Shown one piece after another: positions 51,883 to 60,975 of a stretch of DNA of 64,000 nt; the first letter of the stretch is position 1; the number at the start of each line of letters is the position of its first letter. The notes beneath the pieces are model-generated. The model had not been told where the DNA came from, made no database searches, and saw only the letters and a list, made by a program, of their open reading frames with translations. The position numbers were made by a program, and so were the translations under genes. The DNA is from Massilia sp. ST3 (GTDB taxonomy: Bacteria; Pseudomonadota; Gammaproteobacteria; Burkholderiales; Burkholderiaceae_D), in NCBI RefSeq assembly GCF_018119405.1, contig NZ_JAGPWC010000019.1, positions 1 through 64,000 of the forward strand. The letters run 5' to 3'.

Positions 51883-53678
51883 AGCGTGGCGCCGCGATGA
51901 GCAAGCTGTTCCTGCTGGGCGCCACCGCCGCCGGCGTGCTGCAGCTGGCCGGCTGCGATACCGCGCCGAAGAACGAAGCCTCGGACGTGATCGCGAAGGA
52001 ACTGGCCAAGGCCAGCGCCAAGCCGGCCGCCGCGCCGGTGGTCGACCAGGCGGTCGCCAATGCGCTGCTGCCGCCGGCCAGCGCGCTGGCCAGCCAGCTG
52101 CCCAAGGCGCGCCCGGCGCTGGAAGAACGCTTCAACGTGTCCTTCAATAACGTCCCGGCCCAGCAGTTCTTCCGCTCGATCGTGGCCGGCACCCGCTACA
52201 ACATGCTGGTGCATCCGGACGTCAGCGGCAGCATCAGCGCCAACCTCAAGGACGTGACCCTGGCCGAGACGCTCGAAGCGATCCGCGAGATGTACGGCTA
52301 CGACTACCGCATCGACGGCACCCGCATCACCATCCGTCCGCTGACGATGCAGACCCGCATGTTCCAGGTGAACTACCTGACCGCCAAGCGGCGCGGCATG
52401 TCGAACCTGCGCGTGACCTCGACCTCGGTGGCCGATGCCGGCAGCAACGGCAGCGGGTCCGGCGGCAGCGGCGGCCAAGGCGCGGGCAACCAGCCAAACA
52501 ATAACCAGAACAACAATAACCGGAACGGCCCCAGCAATCAGGTCCAGCTCGACAGCACCGACGTCAACACGGTGTCCGAGAACGACTTCTGGGGCGAGCT
52601 GAAGGCGGCCATCGACGCTATCGTCGGTTCGCGCGAAGGCGGGCGCAGCGTGGTGGTCAGCCCGCAGTCGGGCGTGCTCGTGATCCGCGCCATGCCGGAC
52701 GAGCTGCGCAACGTCGACGCCTACCTGAAGGCAACCCAGCTGTCGGTCGACCGCCAGGTGATCCTCGAAGCGAAGATCATCGAGGTCGAGCTGAACGACC
52801 GCTTCCAGAGCGGCATCAACTGGGCCTCGTTCGCCTCGATCAGCAGCTCCCACCCGAACCGGGTGGCGACCGGCATGATCGGCCCGGGCGCCAATCTGGC
52901 GCCGCTGCCGCGCGACGGCGGCCAGCCGGCCGTCATCGGCAACGGCCAGGGCCTGTCGGCCAGTACCGGCTTCTCGCTGTCGAACGCGGCCACCGCGGCC
53001 GGCTCGCTGTTCGGTTTCGCCTTCCAGACCAATAACTTCGCCGCGCTGCTGTCGTTCCTGGAATCGCAGGGCAATGTGCACGTCCTGTCCAGCCCGCGCG
53101 TGGCGGCGATGAACAACCAGAAGGCCGTGCTCAAGATCGGCACCGACGAGTTCTTCGTCACCGGCATCACCAACACCATCAACAATACCGAGAACGGCAC
53201 CATCGTCACGCCGAGCGTGACCGTGCAGCCCTTCTTCTCGGGCGTGGTGCTGGACGTGACGCCGCAGATCGACGACAAGGGCAACATCCTGCTGCACGTG
53301 CACCCTTCGGTGAGCCAGGTCAGCACGGTCAACAAGGACGTCGACCTGGGTTCGTCGGGCATCTTCCGCCTGCCGCTGGCGGCGTCCAGCACCTCGGAGC
53401 TGGACAGCATCGTGCGCGGCCAGAACGGCCAGGTGGTCGCGATCGGCGGCCTGATGCGCCAGGCGACCATCGGCGACGTCGACCAGCTGCCGGGCGCCGA
53501 CAAGGTGCCGGTGCTGGGCGCGCTGTTCCGCAACAAGAACCGCGTCACCCAGAAGCGCGAGCTGGTGGTCCTGATCAAGCCGACCATCGTCGAAGGCGCC
53601 AACGACTGGAGCGCGGACCTGCTCGACGCCGGTCGCCGCATCGAACAACTCGACCCGCGGACGAGGGAGCGCAAGTAA
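51879..53678 (+). CDS. mshL: MSH pilus outer-membrane secretin
   Basis: A 599-residue lipoprotein secretin. The lipobox LAGC is near residue 27. An STN-type domain (FNNVPAQQFFRSIVAGT) and secretin N domain with a Gly/Asn/Gln-rich linker are followed by the secretin beta-domain with VHVLSSPRVAAMNNQKAVLKIG and VPVLGALFRNKN. It forms the outer-membrane pore for the pilus. It overlaps its neighbours by ATGA and one base. Confidence 0.92.
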   Translation: MKRGAAMSKLFLLGATAAGVLQLAGCDTAPKNEASDVIAKELAKASAKPAAAPVVDQAVANALLPPASALASQLPKARPALEERFNVSFNNVPAQQFFRSIVAGTRYNMLVHPDVSGSISANLKDVTLAETLEAIREMYGYDYRIDGTRITIRPLTMQTRMFQVNYLTAKRRGMSNLRVTSTSVADAGSNGSGSGGSGGQGAGNQPNNNQNNNNRNGPSNQVQLDSTDVNTVSENDFWGELKAAIDAIVGSREGGRSVVVSPQSGVLVIRAMPDELRNVDAYLKATQLSVDRQVILEAKIIEVELNDRFQSGINWASFASISSSHPNRVATGMIGPGANLAPLPRDGGQPAVIGNGQGLSASTGFSLSNAATAAGSLFGFAFQTNNFAALLSFLESQGNVHVLSSPRVAAMNNQKAVLKIGTDEFFVTGITNTINNTENGTIVTPSVTVQPFFSGVVLDVTPQIDDKGNILLHVHPSVSQVSTVNKDVDLGSSGIFRLPLAASSTSELDSIVRGQNGQVVAIGGLMRQATIGDVDQLPGADKVPVLGALFRNKNRVTQKRELVVLIKPTIVEGANDWSADLLDAGRRIEQLDPRTRERK

Positions 53679-54577
53679 TGTATGCGGCCCACTTCGGCCT
53701 GCGGGAGCTGCCCTTCGGGATCACGCCCGACACCAGCTACTTCTTCGGCAGCCCGCGCTCGCAGGAAGCCCTGAATACGCTGCTGGTGGCGGCGCGCACC
53801 GGCGAGGGCTTCATCAAGATCACGGGCGAGGTCGGCACCGGCAAGACCCTCCTGTGCCGCAAGTTCATGGCCTCGCTGGGCGAGGGTTTCGTCACGGCCT
53901 ACATCCCGAACCCCTACCTGGAGCCGCGCACCCTGATGCTGGCCCTGGCCGAGGAGCTCGAGGTGCCGCTGGAGCGCGAGGTCGACCAGCACCGCCTGCT
54001 GAAGGCCATCACGCACCGGCTGCTGACCCTGGCTCGGACCGGCAAGCGCGTGGTGCTGTGCCTGGACGAGGCCCAGGCGATTCCCGTCGAGAGCCTGGAG
54101 GCGATCCGCCTGCTGACCAACCTCGAGACCGAGAAGCGCAAGCTGCTGCAGATCGTCCTGTTCGGCCAGCCCGAGCTGAACCAGAAGCTGGCGCTCGAAT
54201 CGATCCGCCAGCTGGCCCAGCGCATCACCTTCCATTACCACCTCGGCCCGATGAGCCGCGACGACCTCGATTTCTACGTGGCGCACCGGCTGCGGGTGGC
54301 GGGCTACACCGGCGCGCGCCTGTTCACCGGCGCCGCGATCCGGCAGCTGTACAAGGCCAGCGGCGGCGTGCCGCGCCTGGTCAACATCATGGCGCACAAG
54401 GCGATGATGCTGAGCTTCGGGCAGGGCAGGCAGCAGGTCGCCAGTGCCCACGTGACCACGGCCGCGCGTGATACGATCGGCGTGCGGCGCGACATCCTGG
54501 CCTGGCTGGCCGGTGGCGCCGCGGTCGCCGGCGCGTCCGCCGGCGCGGCGTGGATGCTGGGGATGTTCGCACGATGA
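53678..54577 (+). CDS. mshM: MSH ExeA-like ATPase
   Basis: A 299-residue AAA-family protein. Walker A GEVGTGKTLL lies near residue 50 and the Walker B region reads VVLCLDEAQAIP. The C-terminal GVPRLVNIMAHKAMM matches ExeA/MshM. A short hydrophobic C-terminal tail anchors it. ExeA proteins help the secretin cross peptidoglycan. It overlaps the neighbours. Confidence 0.9.
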   Translation: MYAAHFGLRELPFGITPDTSYFFGSPRSQEALNTLLVAARTGEGFIKITGEVGTGKTLLCRKFMASLGEGFVTAYIPNPYLEPRTLMLALAEELEVPLEREVDQHRLLKAITHRLLTLARTGKRVVLCLDEAQAIPVESLEAIRLLTNLETEKRKLLQIVLFGQPELNQKLALESIRQLAQRITFHYHLGPMSRDDLDFYVAHRLRVAGYTGARLFTGAAIRQLYKASGGVPRLVNIMAHKAMMLSFGQGRQQVASAHVTTAARDTIGVRRDILAWLAGGAAVAGASAGAAWMLGMFAR

Positions 54578-55689
54578 GCCTGATAAACAAGATGCTGCAG
54601 GACCTCGATGCGCGCGGCGGCGAGCCGGGCGCGCCCGGCGTCGCGCCCGGCATCAAGCCGGTCATGGCGCCGGAGCGCCGCCTGCCGTGGATGCGGGTGG
54701 CCGTAATCGGCGGCACCGTCGCGCTGCTGGGCGCCGTCGGGTATGCCGGCTATGTCGGCTGGCGCATGAAGAACACGGCGGTGGCGGTCGAGGTGCCGGT
54801 GACGGAACAGATGCACGCCGCCACGCAGATGACGGTGACGCCGCTGCCGGGCGACCGTACGCGCGGCGAATTCGGCGCGGCCGGTGCTCCGGCGCCGCCT
54901 GCCAAGGCCGACCCGGGGCCCGTGAGGGAAGGACCGGCGAAGGAAGAACCGGCCACAGCCAAGGAAGAAGCGGCACCGGCGCCCAAGCAGCCTGTCGCGC
55001 GCGCCGAGCCCGCGCCACAGACCGCGGCCAGGCCCATGCCGAAGCCGGTCCCGAAGCCGGCGCCGGCCCGGGACGTGGCGGCGCAGCCCGTGCCCGCGTC
55101 CGCCGCCGGCCGCACCGAGACCACCGCCCAGCGCGCCGAGAACGCCTACCGGCGCGCGCTGGCGAACCTGGAAGATGGCCGCGTGACCGAGGCGATCGCC
55201 AACCTGCAGGCCTCCCTGAGGGCCGACCCGCGCCACGAGTCGGCGCGCCAGACCCTGGTGGGGCTGCTGATCGAGGCCAAGCGTCCCGAGGAAGCGATGC
55301 GCCAGCTCGGGGCCGCGCTGGCGCTCGATGCGCGCCAGCCGGCGCTGGCGATGCTGATGGCGCGCCTGCAGCTCGAGCGCGGCGACCCCGCGGTAGGCAC
55401 CCTGATGCGGACCTTGCCGTATGCCGCCGGCAATGGCGACTACCACGCCTTCCTGGCCGGCGTGCTGCAGCGCGAGGAGCGCCACCGCGAAGCGGCCGAG
55501 CACTACCAGGCGGCGCTGCGCACCGCACCGCAGAATGGCGTGTGGTGGATGGGCCTGGGCGTGTCGCTGCAGGCCGAGAAGCGCGATGCCGAAGCGGCGG
55601 GCGCTTTCCAGCGGGCGCTGGCCACGGGCACGCTGTCGCCCGAGCTGCAGGCCTTCGTCGAGCGCAAGCTCAAGCCGCTGGGCCGCTAG
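54574..55689 (+). CDS. mshN: MSH protein with TPR domain (MshN-like)
   Basis: A 371-residue bitopic protein. The N terminus MSLINKMLQDLDARGG is the MshN signature. One membrane helix (about 40-62) is followed by a long Ala/Pro/Lys linker and tetratricopeptide repeats (AENAYRRALANLEDGRVTEA onward, about 190-370). It ends the msh locus and converges with the LysR gene, with which it overlaps by four bases. Confidence 0.85.
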   Translation: MSLINKMLQDLDARGGEPGAPGVAPGIKPVMAPERRLPWMRVAVIGGTVALLGAVGYAGYVGWRMKNTAVAVEVPVTEQMHAATQMTVTPLPGDRTRGEFGAAGAPAPPAKADPGPVREGPAKEEPATAKEEAAPAPKQPVARAEPAPQTAARPMPKPVPKPAPARDVAAQPVPASAAGRTETTAQRAENAYRRALANLEDGRVTEAIANLQASLRADPRHESARQTLVGLLIEAKRPEEAMRQLGAALALDARQPALAMLMARLQLERGDPAVGTLMRTLPYAAGNGDYHAFLAGVLQREERHREAAEHYQAALRTAPQNGVWWMGLGVSLQAEKRDAEAAGAFQRALATGTLSPELQAFVERKLKPLGR

Positions 55690-56597
55690 GCCGGCGGGCC
55701 GCCCAGCCGCGCCCGCGCCGCCTCCCAGGCGTGGTCGATGAACAGGCGCACGCGCGAGGGAATCCGGGTGCGCTGCGGGTAGTACATGTAGATGCCGGCG
55801 TTGCAGGTGTCGAGCTGCGGCAGCAGGTGCAGCAGGCGGCCGGCGGCGATCTCCTCGTCGACCAGGTAGCCCGCCAGCTGGCCGATCCCCAGTCCTTCGC
55901 GCACCGCCGCGACTTCGCTCTCCGTCGTATTGAAACTCGCCACGCAGGGCACGTCCTGGTACACGGTGCCGCCGTCGCCGCGCAGTTCCCAGGGAACCAG
56001 GCGGCCGCTGTTGGCCTGGCGGTAGCCGGTGCAGCGGTGGCCCAGCAGCTCTTCCACATCGCGCGGCGCCCCGAAGCGCGCCACGTAGCTTGGTGCGGCG
56101 CAGATCTTCAGCACGATGTCGCCGACCCGGCGCGCCACCAGGTTGCGCTCGGGTGGATTGCCGGCCCGGAAACCCAGGTCGATCCTGGCGGCGACCAGGT
56201 CGGTGAACTGGTCGGCCAGGTGCAGGTCGAAGCGTGCGCGCGGATGCCGTTCCTGGAAGCTGCGCAGGATCGGCGCCAGCAGGTGGGTGCCCAGCGAGGT
56301 GGGCGCGGCGACCCGGATCAGGCCTTCGACCTCGTCGCGGCTGCCCTTGACCTGGTCGAGCGCTTCGTCCAGCAGCCGCAGACCCGGATGCGCCAGCTCG
56401 TACAGGCGCTGGCCTTCGTCGGTCAGTGCCAGGCTGCGCGTGGTGCGGTGAAACAGGCGTACGCCCACGTGGTCCTCGAGCTGGCGAATGGCCTTGCTGA
56501 CCGCCTGCGCCGACAAGCCTTCGGCCGTCGCCGCCTGGCTGAAGCTGCCGGCGCGCACCACGCCGATGAAGAGTGAGATGACTCTGGCCTTGTCCAT
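55686..56597 (-). CDS. LysR-family transcriptional regulator
   Basis: A 303-residue regulator. The winged helix-turn-helix (about 1-60) contains FSQAATAEGLSAQAVSKAIRQLE, followed by an effector-binding domain with LIRVAAPTSLGTHLLAP. The gene is divergent from an SDR gene, the standard arrangement in which LysR proteins control the neighbour and themselves from the shared spacer. Confidence 0.9.
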   Translation of the reverse strand: MDKARVISLFIGVVRAGSFSQAATAEGLSAQAVSKAIRQLEDHVGVRLFHRTTRSLALTDEGQRLYELAHPGLRLLDEALDQVKGSRDEVEGLIRVAAPTSLGTHLLAPILRSFQERHPRARFDLHLADQFTDLVAARIDLGFRAGNPPERNLVARRVGDIVLKICAAPSYVARFGAPRDVEELLGHRCTGYRQANSGRLVPWELRGDGGTVYQDVPCVASFNTTESEVAAVREGLGIGQLAGYLVDEEIAAGRLLHLLPQLDTCNAGIYMYYPQRTRIPSRVRLFIDHAWEAARARLGGPPA

Positions 56598-56599
56598 GC

Positions 56600-56624
56600 G
56601 ATTTACAACCAAAGAGTGGAAATC
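56600..56624. promoter_or_regulatory. Possible LysR-type binding site
   Basis: GATTT and AAATC form an inverted repeat with a 15-base spacer in the 110-base region between the divergent LysR and SDR genes. Confidence 0.3.
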
Positions 56625-56707
56625 AAACAGCTTTCCTCTATCTAGTGTAGCAGGCCGGCGGGCTCTAGACTTCCTTTCACCAACCACCCCTTCGAAAGGA
56701 AACGATC

Positions 56708-57544
56708 ATGAAAACCTGGTTCATCACTGGCGCCTCCCGCGGTTTCGGCCTGCTCATCGCCAAGGCCGCGCTTGCCGCCGGCGACAAGGTGGTCGCCACC
56801 GCCCGCCAGCCGCAAGCCGTCATCGACGCCGTCGGCGCCCATGAGGACCTGCTGGCGCTCGCCCTCGATGTCACCGACGAGCATGCCGCCGTGGCGGCGG
56901 CTGGAGAAGCCCTGGCCCGCTTCGGGCGCATCGACGTGCTGGTGAATAACGCCGGCTACGGCCTGCTGGGCGCGGTCGAGGAGTCCTCGGCGGACGAGGT
57001 GCGCCGCATCTACGAAACCAATGTGTTCGGCCTGCTGAACGTGACCCGGGCCGTGCTGCCGGCGATGCGGCGCCAGCGCGCCGGCCACGTCATCAACTTC
57101 TCGTCCCTGGGCGGCTATGCGGCCTACCACGGCTGGGGAGTGTATGGCTCGACCAAGTTCGCGGTCGAGGGCTTGTCGGAAGCGCTGGCGCAGGAACTGC
57201 AGCCGCTGGGCGTGCACGTGACCGTGGTCGAGCCGGGATTCTTCCGCACCGACTTCCTCGATGCCAGCTCGCTGTCCTCGACTGCGGCGCGCATCACCGA
57301 CTACGCCGCCACGGTCGGCGCCATGCGCGAGTTCGCCGCCGGCGCCAACCACCGGCAGCCGGGCGACCCGCACAAGCTCGCCAGCGCGATCGTGGTGCTT
57401 GCCGAGTCGCCCCGGCCGCCGCTGCGCCTGCAGCTGGGCAGCGATACGGTCGAGCGGGTGCGCGCCAAGCACCTGGCGGTCGAGCGCGAACTGCGCGCCT
57501 GGCAGGCGCTGGCCGTGTCGACCGACCTGGCCGAAGCAGCGTGA
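56708..57544 (+). CDS. Short-chain dehydrogenase/reductase
   Basis: A 278-residue classical SDR. The cofactor loop TGASRGFG (residues about 8-15), NNAGYG, the catalytic Ser in INFSSLGG and YGSTK (Tyr and Lys) are present; AR at the loop after beta-2 (ATARQP) favours NADPH. The substrate is unknown. It has a GAAAGGA ribosome site and is divergent from the LysR regulator. Confidence 0.9.
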   Translation: MKTWFITGASRGFGLLIAKAALAAGDKVVATARQPQAVIDAVGAHEDLLALALDVTDEHAAVAAAGEALARFGRIDVLVNNAGYGLLGAVEESSADEVRRIYETNVFGLLNVTRAVLPAMRRQRAGHVINFSSLGGYAAYHGWGVYGSTKFAVEGLSEALAQELQPLGVHVTVVEPGFFRTDFLDASSLSSTAARITDYAATVGAMREFAAGANHRQPGDPHKLASAIVVLAESPRPPLRLQLGSDTVERVRAKHLAVERELRAWQALAVSTDLAEAA

Positions 57545-57560
57545 ATGAAGGGCGGCGCGC

Positions 57561-58718
57561 CTACAGGCGCGCCAGCCGTTCGAGCGCCAGCTGCAGGGTC
57601 TCGTCCTTCTTCGCGAAGCAGAAGCGCACGATGCCCGACTCGCGCGGCTGGCTGTAGAAGGCCGACACCGGAATCGCCGCCACCTTGGCCTCGGCCGTCA
57701 GCCACTTCGCGAACTCCGCTTCCGGCAGGCTGGAGATCGCCTCGTAGCGTACGCACTGGAAGTAGGTGCCGTCGGAGGGCAGCAGGCTGAAGCGGGTGCC
57801 GGCCAGCCCCTCGCGGAACAGGTCGCGCTTGCGCTGGTAGAAGGCGGGCAGCGCCAGGTAGGGCTGCGGGTCGCGCATGTAGGCTGCGATCCCGTGCTGC
57901 ATGGGCGTGTTGACGGTGAAGACGTTGTACTGGTGGACCTTGCGGAATTCCGCCGACAGCGCCGCGGGCGCGGCCACGTAGCCGACCTTCCAGCCGGTCA
58001 CGTGGTAGGTCTTGCCGAAGCTCGACACCACGAAGGCGCGCTCGGCCAGCACCGGGTGGTGCGACACCGAGGCGTGCGGCTGGCCGTCGTAGACCATGTG
58101 CTCGTAGACCTCGTCCGACAGGACCAGGATATCCGTGCCCTCGACGATGGCGGCCAGGGCGTCCAGGTCCGCCTGGCGCAGGATGCTGCCGGTCGGGTTG
58201 TGCGGCGTGTTCACCACGATCATGCGGGTGCGCGGCGTGACGGCGGCGGCCACCCGGTCCCAGGGCACGCTGTAGCCGGCGTCGCCTACTTGCATCGCCA
58301 CGGGCACCGCCTTGCCGCCGGCCAGCGCGATCGAGGGCGCGTAGCTGTCGTAGGCCGGCTCGATGACGACCACCTCGTCGCCCGGGTGCACGCTGCACAG
58401 GATCGCCGTCATCAAGCCCTGGGTGGCGCCCGCGGTCACGGTGATTTCCTGGGCCGCGTCGTAGCGGCGGCCGTAGAGCGCCTCGATCTTGGCCGAGATC
58501 GCCTCGCGCAGGGCGGGCACGCCGGTCATGAAGGGATACTGGTTGTGGCCCGCGCGCATGGCCTCGTCCACGAAGCCGACCAGGCTGGGGTCGCAATCGA
58601 AGTCGGGGAAACCCTGGCCGAGGTTGACGGCCTGGTGCTGCGCGGCGAGCGCGGACATCTGGGTGAACACGGTGGTGCCGACCTGCGGCAGGCGGGAGAC
58701 GATGGCTGGGGTAGTCAT
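57561..58718 (-). CDS. PLP-dependent aminotransferase (YbdL/MtnE-like)
   Basis: A 385-residue fold-type I aminotransferase. NLGQGFPDFDCDP near the N terminus, NTPHNPTGSIL, and the PLP lysine in SFGKTYHVTGWKVGY are visible. The group accepts methionine and aromatic amino acids with 2-keto acids and is active in methionine salvage or amino-acid turnover. Single gene. Confidence 0.9.
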   Translation of the reverse strand: MTTPAIVSRLPQVGTTVFTQMSALAAQHQAVNLGQGFPDFDCDPSLVGFVDEAMRAGHNQYPFMTGVPALREAISAKIEALYGRRYDAAQEITVTAGATQGLMTAILCSVHPGDEVVVIEPAYDSYAPSIALAGGKAVPVAMQVGDAGYSVPWDRVAAAVTPRTRMIVVNTPHNPTGSILRQADLDALAAIVEGTDILVLSDEVYEHMVYDGQPHASVSHHPVLAERAFVVSSFGKTYHVTGWKVGYVAAPAALSAEFRKVHQYNVFTVNTPMQHGIAAYMRDPQPYLALPAFYQRKRDLFREGLAGTRFSLLPSDGTYFQCVRYEAISSLPEAEFAKWLTAEAKVAAIPVSAFYSQPRESGIVRFCFAKKDETLQLALERLARL

Positions 58719-58743
58719 GGCGTAATGAAAGAACGGATCCGGC

Positions 58744-59229
58744 TTATTCTACCGTCGCGCCGGAAGCCGCGCTGGCGGCGGCGCTGGCCGCGGCCCTGGC
58801 CTTGATCCAGGCTTCCGGCAGCATGATCTTGAACATCCCGTCGCGCACCGTCTTGCGGCCGAGCTTGAGCAGGGCCTTGTCCTTGGTGATCAGGACCTCG
58901 GCGCCGCTGTCGCGGGCCAGCTCCAGGAATTTCTGGTCGTCGCGGTCGGTGCAGACCGGCAGGCGTACGTGCACGGCATCCGGCGCCACCAGCCGCAGCA
59001 AGGCGTCGAAACGGCTTGCTGCCTGGGCGCGCTTGCCGTCGTCGAGCGGCAGGTGGGGGTAGCGCAGCACGGCCAGGTATTCGTCGCGGCAGTCGGCGCG
59101 CGTCACCGCCTCGACCTCGCCCGTTTCGAGCGCCGCCAGCAAGCCGGCCCAGCGCGGGTCGTGGAAGACGAACAGGTCGAGCAGCACATTGGTGTCGATG
59201 ACGATGGGTTTCCGGGAAGCAGGTATCAT
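58744..59229 (-). CDS. PIN-domain ribonuclease, putative toxin-like
   Basis: A 161-residue PIN protein with [12 protein letters not shown] at the N terminus, an internal Glu/Asp ([10 protein letters not shown]) and [12 protein letters not shown] with LITKDKALL, matching the four-acid PIN site and the 'putative toxin-antitoxin toxin' group. There is no small antitoxin gene next to it; the neighbours are an aminotransferase and yaaA. The C-terminal tail is Ala-rich. Confidence 0.8.
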   Translation of the reverse strand: MIPASRKPIVIDTNVLLDLFVFHDPRWAGLLAALETGEVEAVTRADCRDEYLAVLRYPHLPLDDGKRAQAASRFDALLRLVAPDAVHVRLPVCTDRDDQKFLELARDSGAEVLITKDKALLKLGRKTVRDGMFKIMLPEAWIKARAAASAAASAASGATVE

Positions 59230-59265
59230 GTCGGCTGTTTACGTAAAGAAGAAGATGTTCGTTCC

Positions 59266-60036
59266 ATGCTGATTGTTCTGTCGCCCGCCAAATCCCTCGA
59301 CCTCGACACCCCGAGCACCACGTCCCAGCACACCACGCCCGACTTCATCGACAGCGCCGCCGAACTGGTCAAGGTGCTGCGCACCCAGTCGCCGGCCGAG
59401 ATTTCCAGGATGATGGCCTTGTCGGACACATTGTCGATGCTGAACGTTGGCCGCTACGCCCACTGGCACCCGGATCACAGCGAAGGCCGGCAGGCGATCA
59501 TGGCCTTCAACGGCGACGTCTACACAGGTTTCGACGCCCGCTCGCTGGCGCCCGAAGCGCTGGCCTATACCCAGCGCCAGGTACGCATCCTGTCGGGCCT
59601 GTACGGGCTGCTGCGTCCGCTCGACCTGATCCATCCCTACCGCCTGGAGATGGGCACCAGGCTGGCCAATCCGCGCGGCAAGGACTTGTACGCGTTCTGG
59701 GGCGAGACGATCACGGAAGCCCTGAACCGCCAGCTGCAGGAGACGGGCTCGGCGGCGCTGGTCAACCTGGCGTCGGAAGAATACTTCAAGGCGGTCAAGC
59801 CGAAGAAGCTGGCCGTGCCGGTCATCTATCCTGTGTTCGAGGACTGGAAGAACGGCAAGTACAAGATCATCTCGTTCTTCGCCAAGCGCGCGCGCGGCAT
59901 GATGGCGCGCTATGCGGCGCAGCACGGCATCCTTGAAGCCGAGCAGCTCAAGGACTTCGACGCCGACGGCTACGCCTTCGAGTCCTCGGTGTCGGGCGAA
60001 CGCGAATGGGTGTTCCGACGCAAGATCGCGGACTGA
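59266..60036 (+). CDS. yaaA: Peroxide stress protein YaaA
   Basis: A 256-residue DUF328 protein. The N terminus [13 protein letters not shown] and the motifs [20 protein letters not shown] and [13 protein letters not shown] are diagnostic. In E. coli YaaA lowers intracellular iron and DNA damage under H2O2. The gene is divergent from the PIN gene with a 36-base spacer. Confidence 0.93.
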   Translation: MLIVLSPAKSLDLDTPSTTSQHTTPDFIDSAAELVKVLRTQSPAEISRMMALSDTLSMLNVGRYAHWHPDHSEGRQAIMAFNGDVYTGFDARSLAPEALAYTQRQVRILSGLYGLLRPLDLIHPYRLEMGTRLANPRGKDLYAFWGETITEALNRQLQETGSAALVNLASEEYFKAVKPKKLAVPVIYPVFEDWKNGKYKIISFFAKRARGMMARYAAQHGILEAEQLKDFDADGYAFESSVSGEREWVFRRKIAD

Positions 60037-60042
60037 ATGCAC

Positions 60043-60066
60043 GCCGGCCCGTCGCAACGGGCCGGC
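60043..60066. terminator. Bidirectional hairpin between yaaA and bamD
   Basis: GCCGGCCCG pairs perfectly with CGGGCCGGC over TCGCAA in the 37 bases between convergent genes. There is no T run. Confidence 0.5.
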
Positions 60067-60073
60067 ACGGGCA

Positions 60074-60913
60074 TTACTGCACGGCGTCTTTCGGCGCCGG
60101 CTTGGCGGTGGCCTTCGACCAGAACTGCCACCACGGGGCGTCGCCCTTGGCGCTCGGGTTCAGGAAGCGGCTGTTCGGATAGTTCAAGGTGAACACGCGC
60201 TGGGCGTCGTCGCGCAGCACCGGCATGCCGAGCTTGTCGTAGGCGCGGATCATCAGGAACAGCGCTTCCTCGCGCGCCGGGGCGTCGCTGTAGTTGGTGA
60301 CGGCGTCCTGGGCGCGGTTCAGGGCGGCCAGGTAGGCGCCGCGGCGGTAGTAGTAGTTCGCCACGTGCACTTCGTACTGCGCCATCGCGTTGATCAGGTA
60401 GTTCATGCGCGAGATCGAGTCCGGCGCATATTTGCTGTTCGGGAACTTGTCGACCAGGGCCTTGAAGGCGGCGAAGGCTTCGCGGGTCGCCTTCGGGTCG
60501 CGCTCGGTCGGGTCCTGCTCGTAGATGAAGCTGAGGAAGCCCAGCTGGTCGTTGAAGTTGATCAGGCCGCGCAGGTAGTACATGTAGTCGACCTGGGGAT
60601 GGTTCGGGTGCAGCTTGATGAAGCGCTCGACGGCGGCCAGCGCCTCGGCCTGGTCCTGCGCCTTGTAGTGGGCGTAGGCGATTTCCATCTGGGCCTGGGA
60701 TGCGTAGGTGCCGAAGGGATAGTTGGATTCGAGACGTTCGAACAGCTTGATTGCCGCTTCGTAGTGCCCGCCGGCCATCTCATCGCGCGCCTCAGCGTAT
60801 AATTTCTCCGCTGACCAGTTTTTGGTTTCATCGGCGCGTTCCGGCAAAATACCGCATGCCGACAGGCCGACGAGGGCGCAAGTAGCGACCAATACAGACA
60901 ATTTTTTTTGCAT
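60074..60913 (-). CDS. bamD: Outer-membrane assembly lipoprotein BamD
   Basis: A 279-residue lipoprotein (lipobox LSAC) with five tetratricopeptide-like repeats; NWSAEKLYAEARDEMAGGHYEAAI begins the first. It is an essential part of the BAM complex that inserts beta-barrel proteins. The start MQKKLSVLV is chosen for the signal peptide. Divergent from rluD, as is common. Confidence 0.93.
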   Translation of the reverse strand: MQKKLSVLVATCALVGLSACGILPERADETKNWSAEKLYAEARDEMAGGHYEAAIKLFERLESNYPFGTYASQAQMEIAYAHYKAQDQAEALAAVERFIKLHPNHPQVDYMYYLRGLINFNDQLGFLSFIYEQDPTERDPKATREAFAAFKALVDKFPNSKYAPDSISRMNYLINAMAQYEVHVANYYYRRGAYLAALNRAQDAVTNYSDAPAREEALFLMIRAYDKLGMPVLRDDAQRVFTLNYPNSRFLNPSAKGDAPWWQFWSKATAKPAPKDAVQ

Positions 60914-60954
60914 AGCTCTAAGCAAGAAGTTTACCGAGATTCAACGAACAGCTG

Positions 60955-60960
60955 ATTATA
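60955..60960 (-). promoter_or_regulatory. -10 box of bamD
   Basis: A consensus TATAAT on the minus strand, 41 bases upstream of the bamD ATG in the divergent spacer; the -35 is weak (TTAATA at a 19-base distance). Confidence 0.5.
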
Positions 60961-60975
60961 GCTGATGGGACACAC

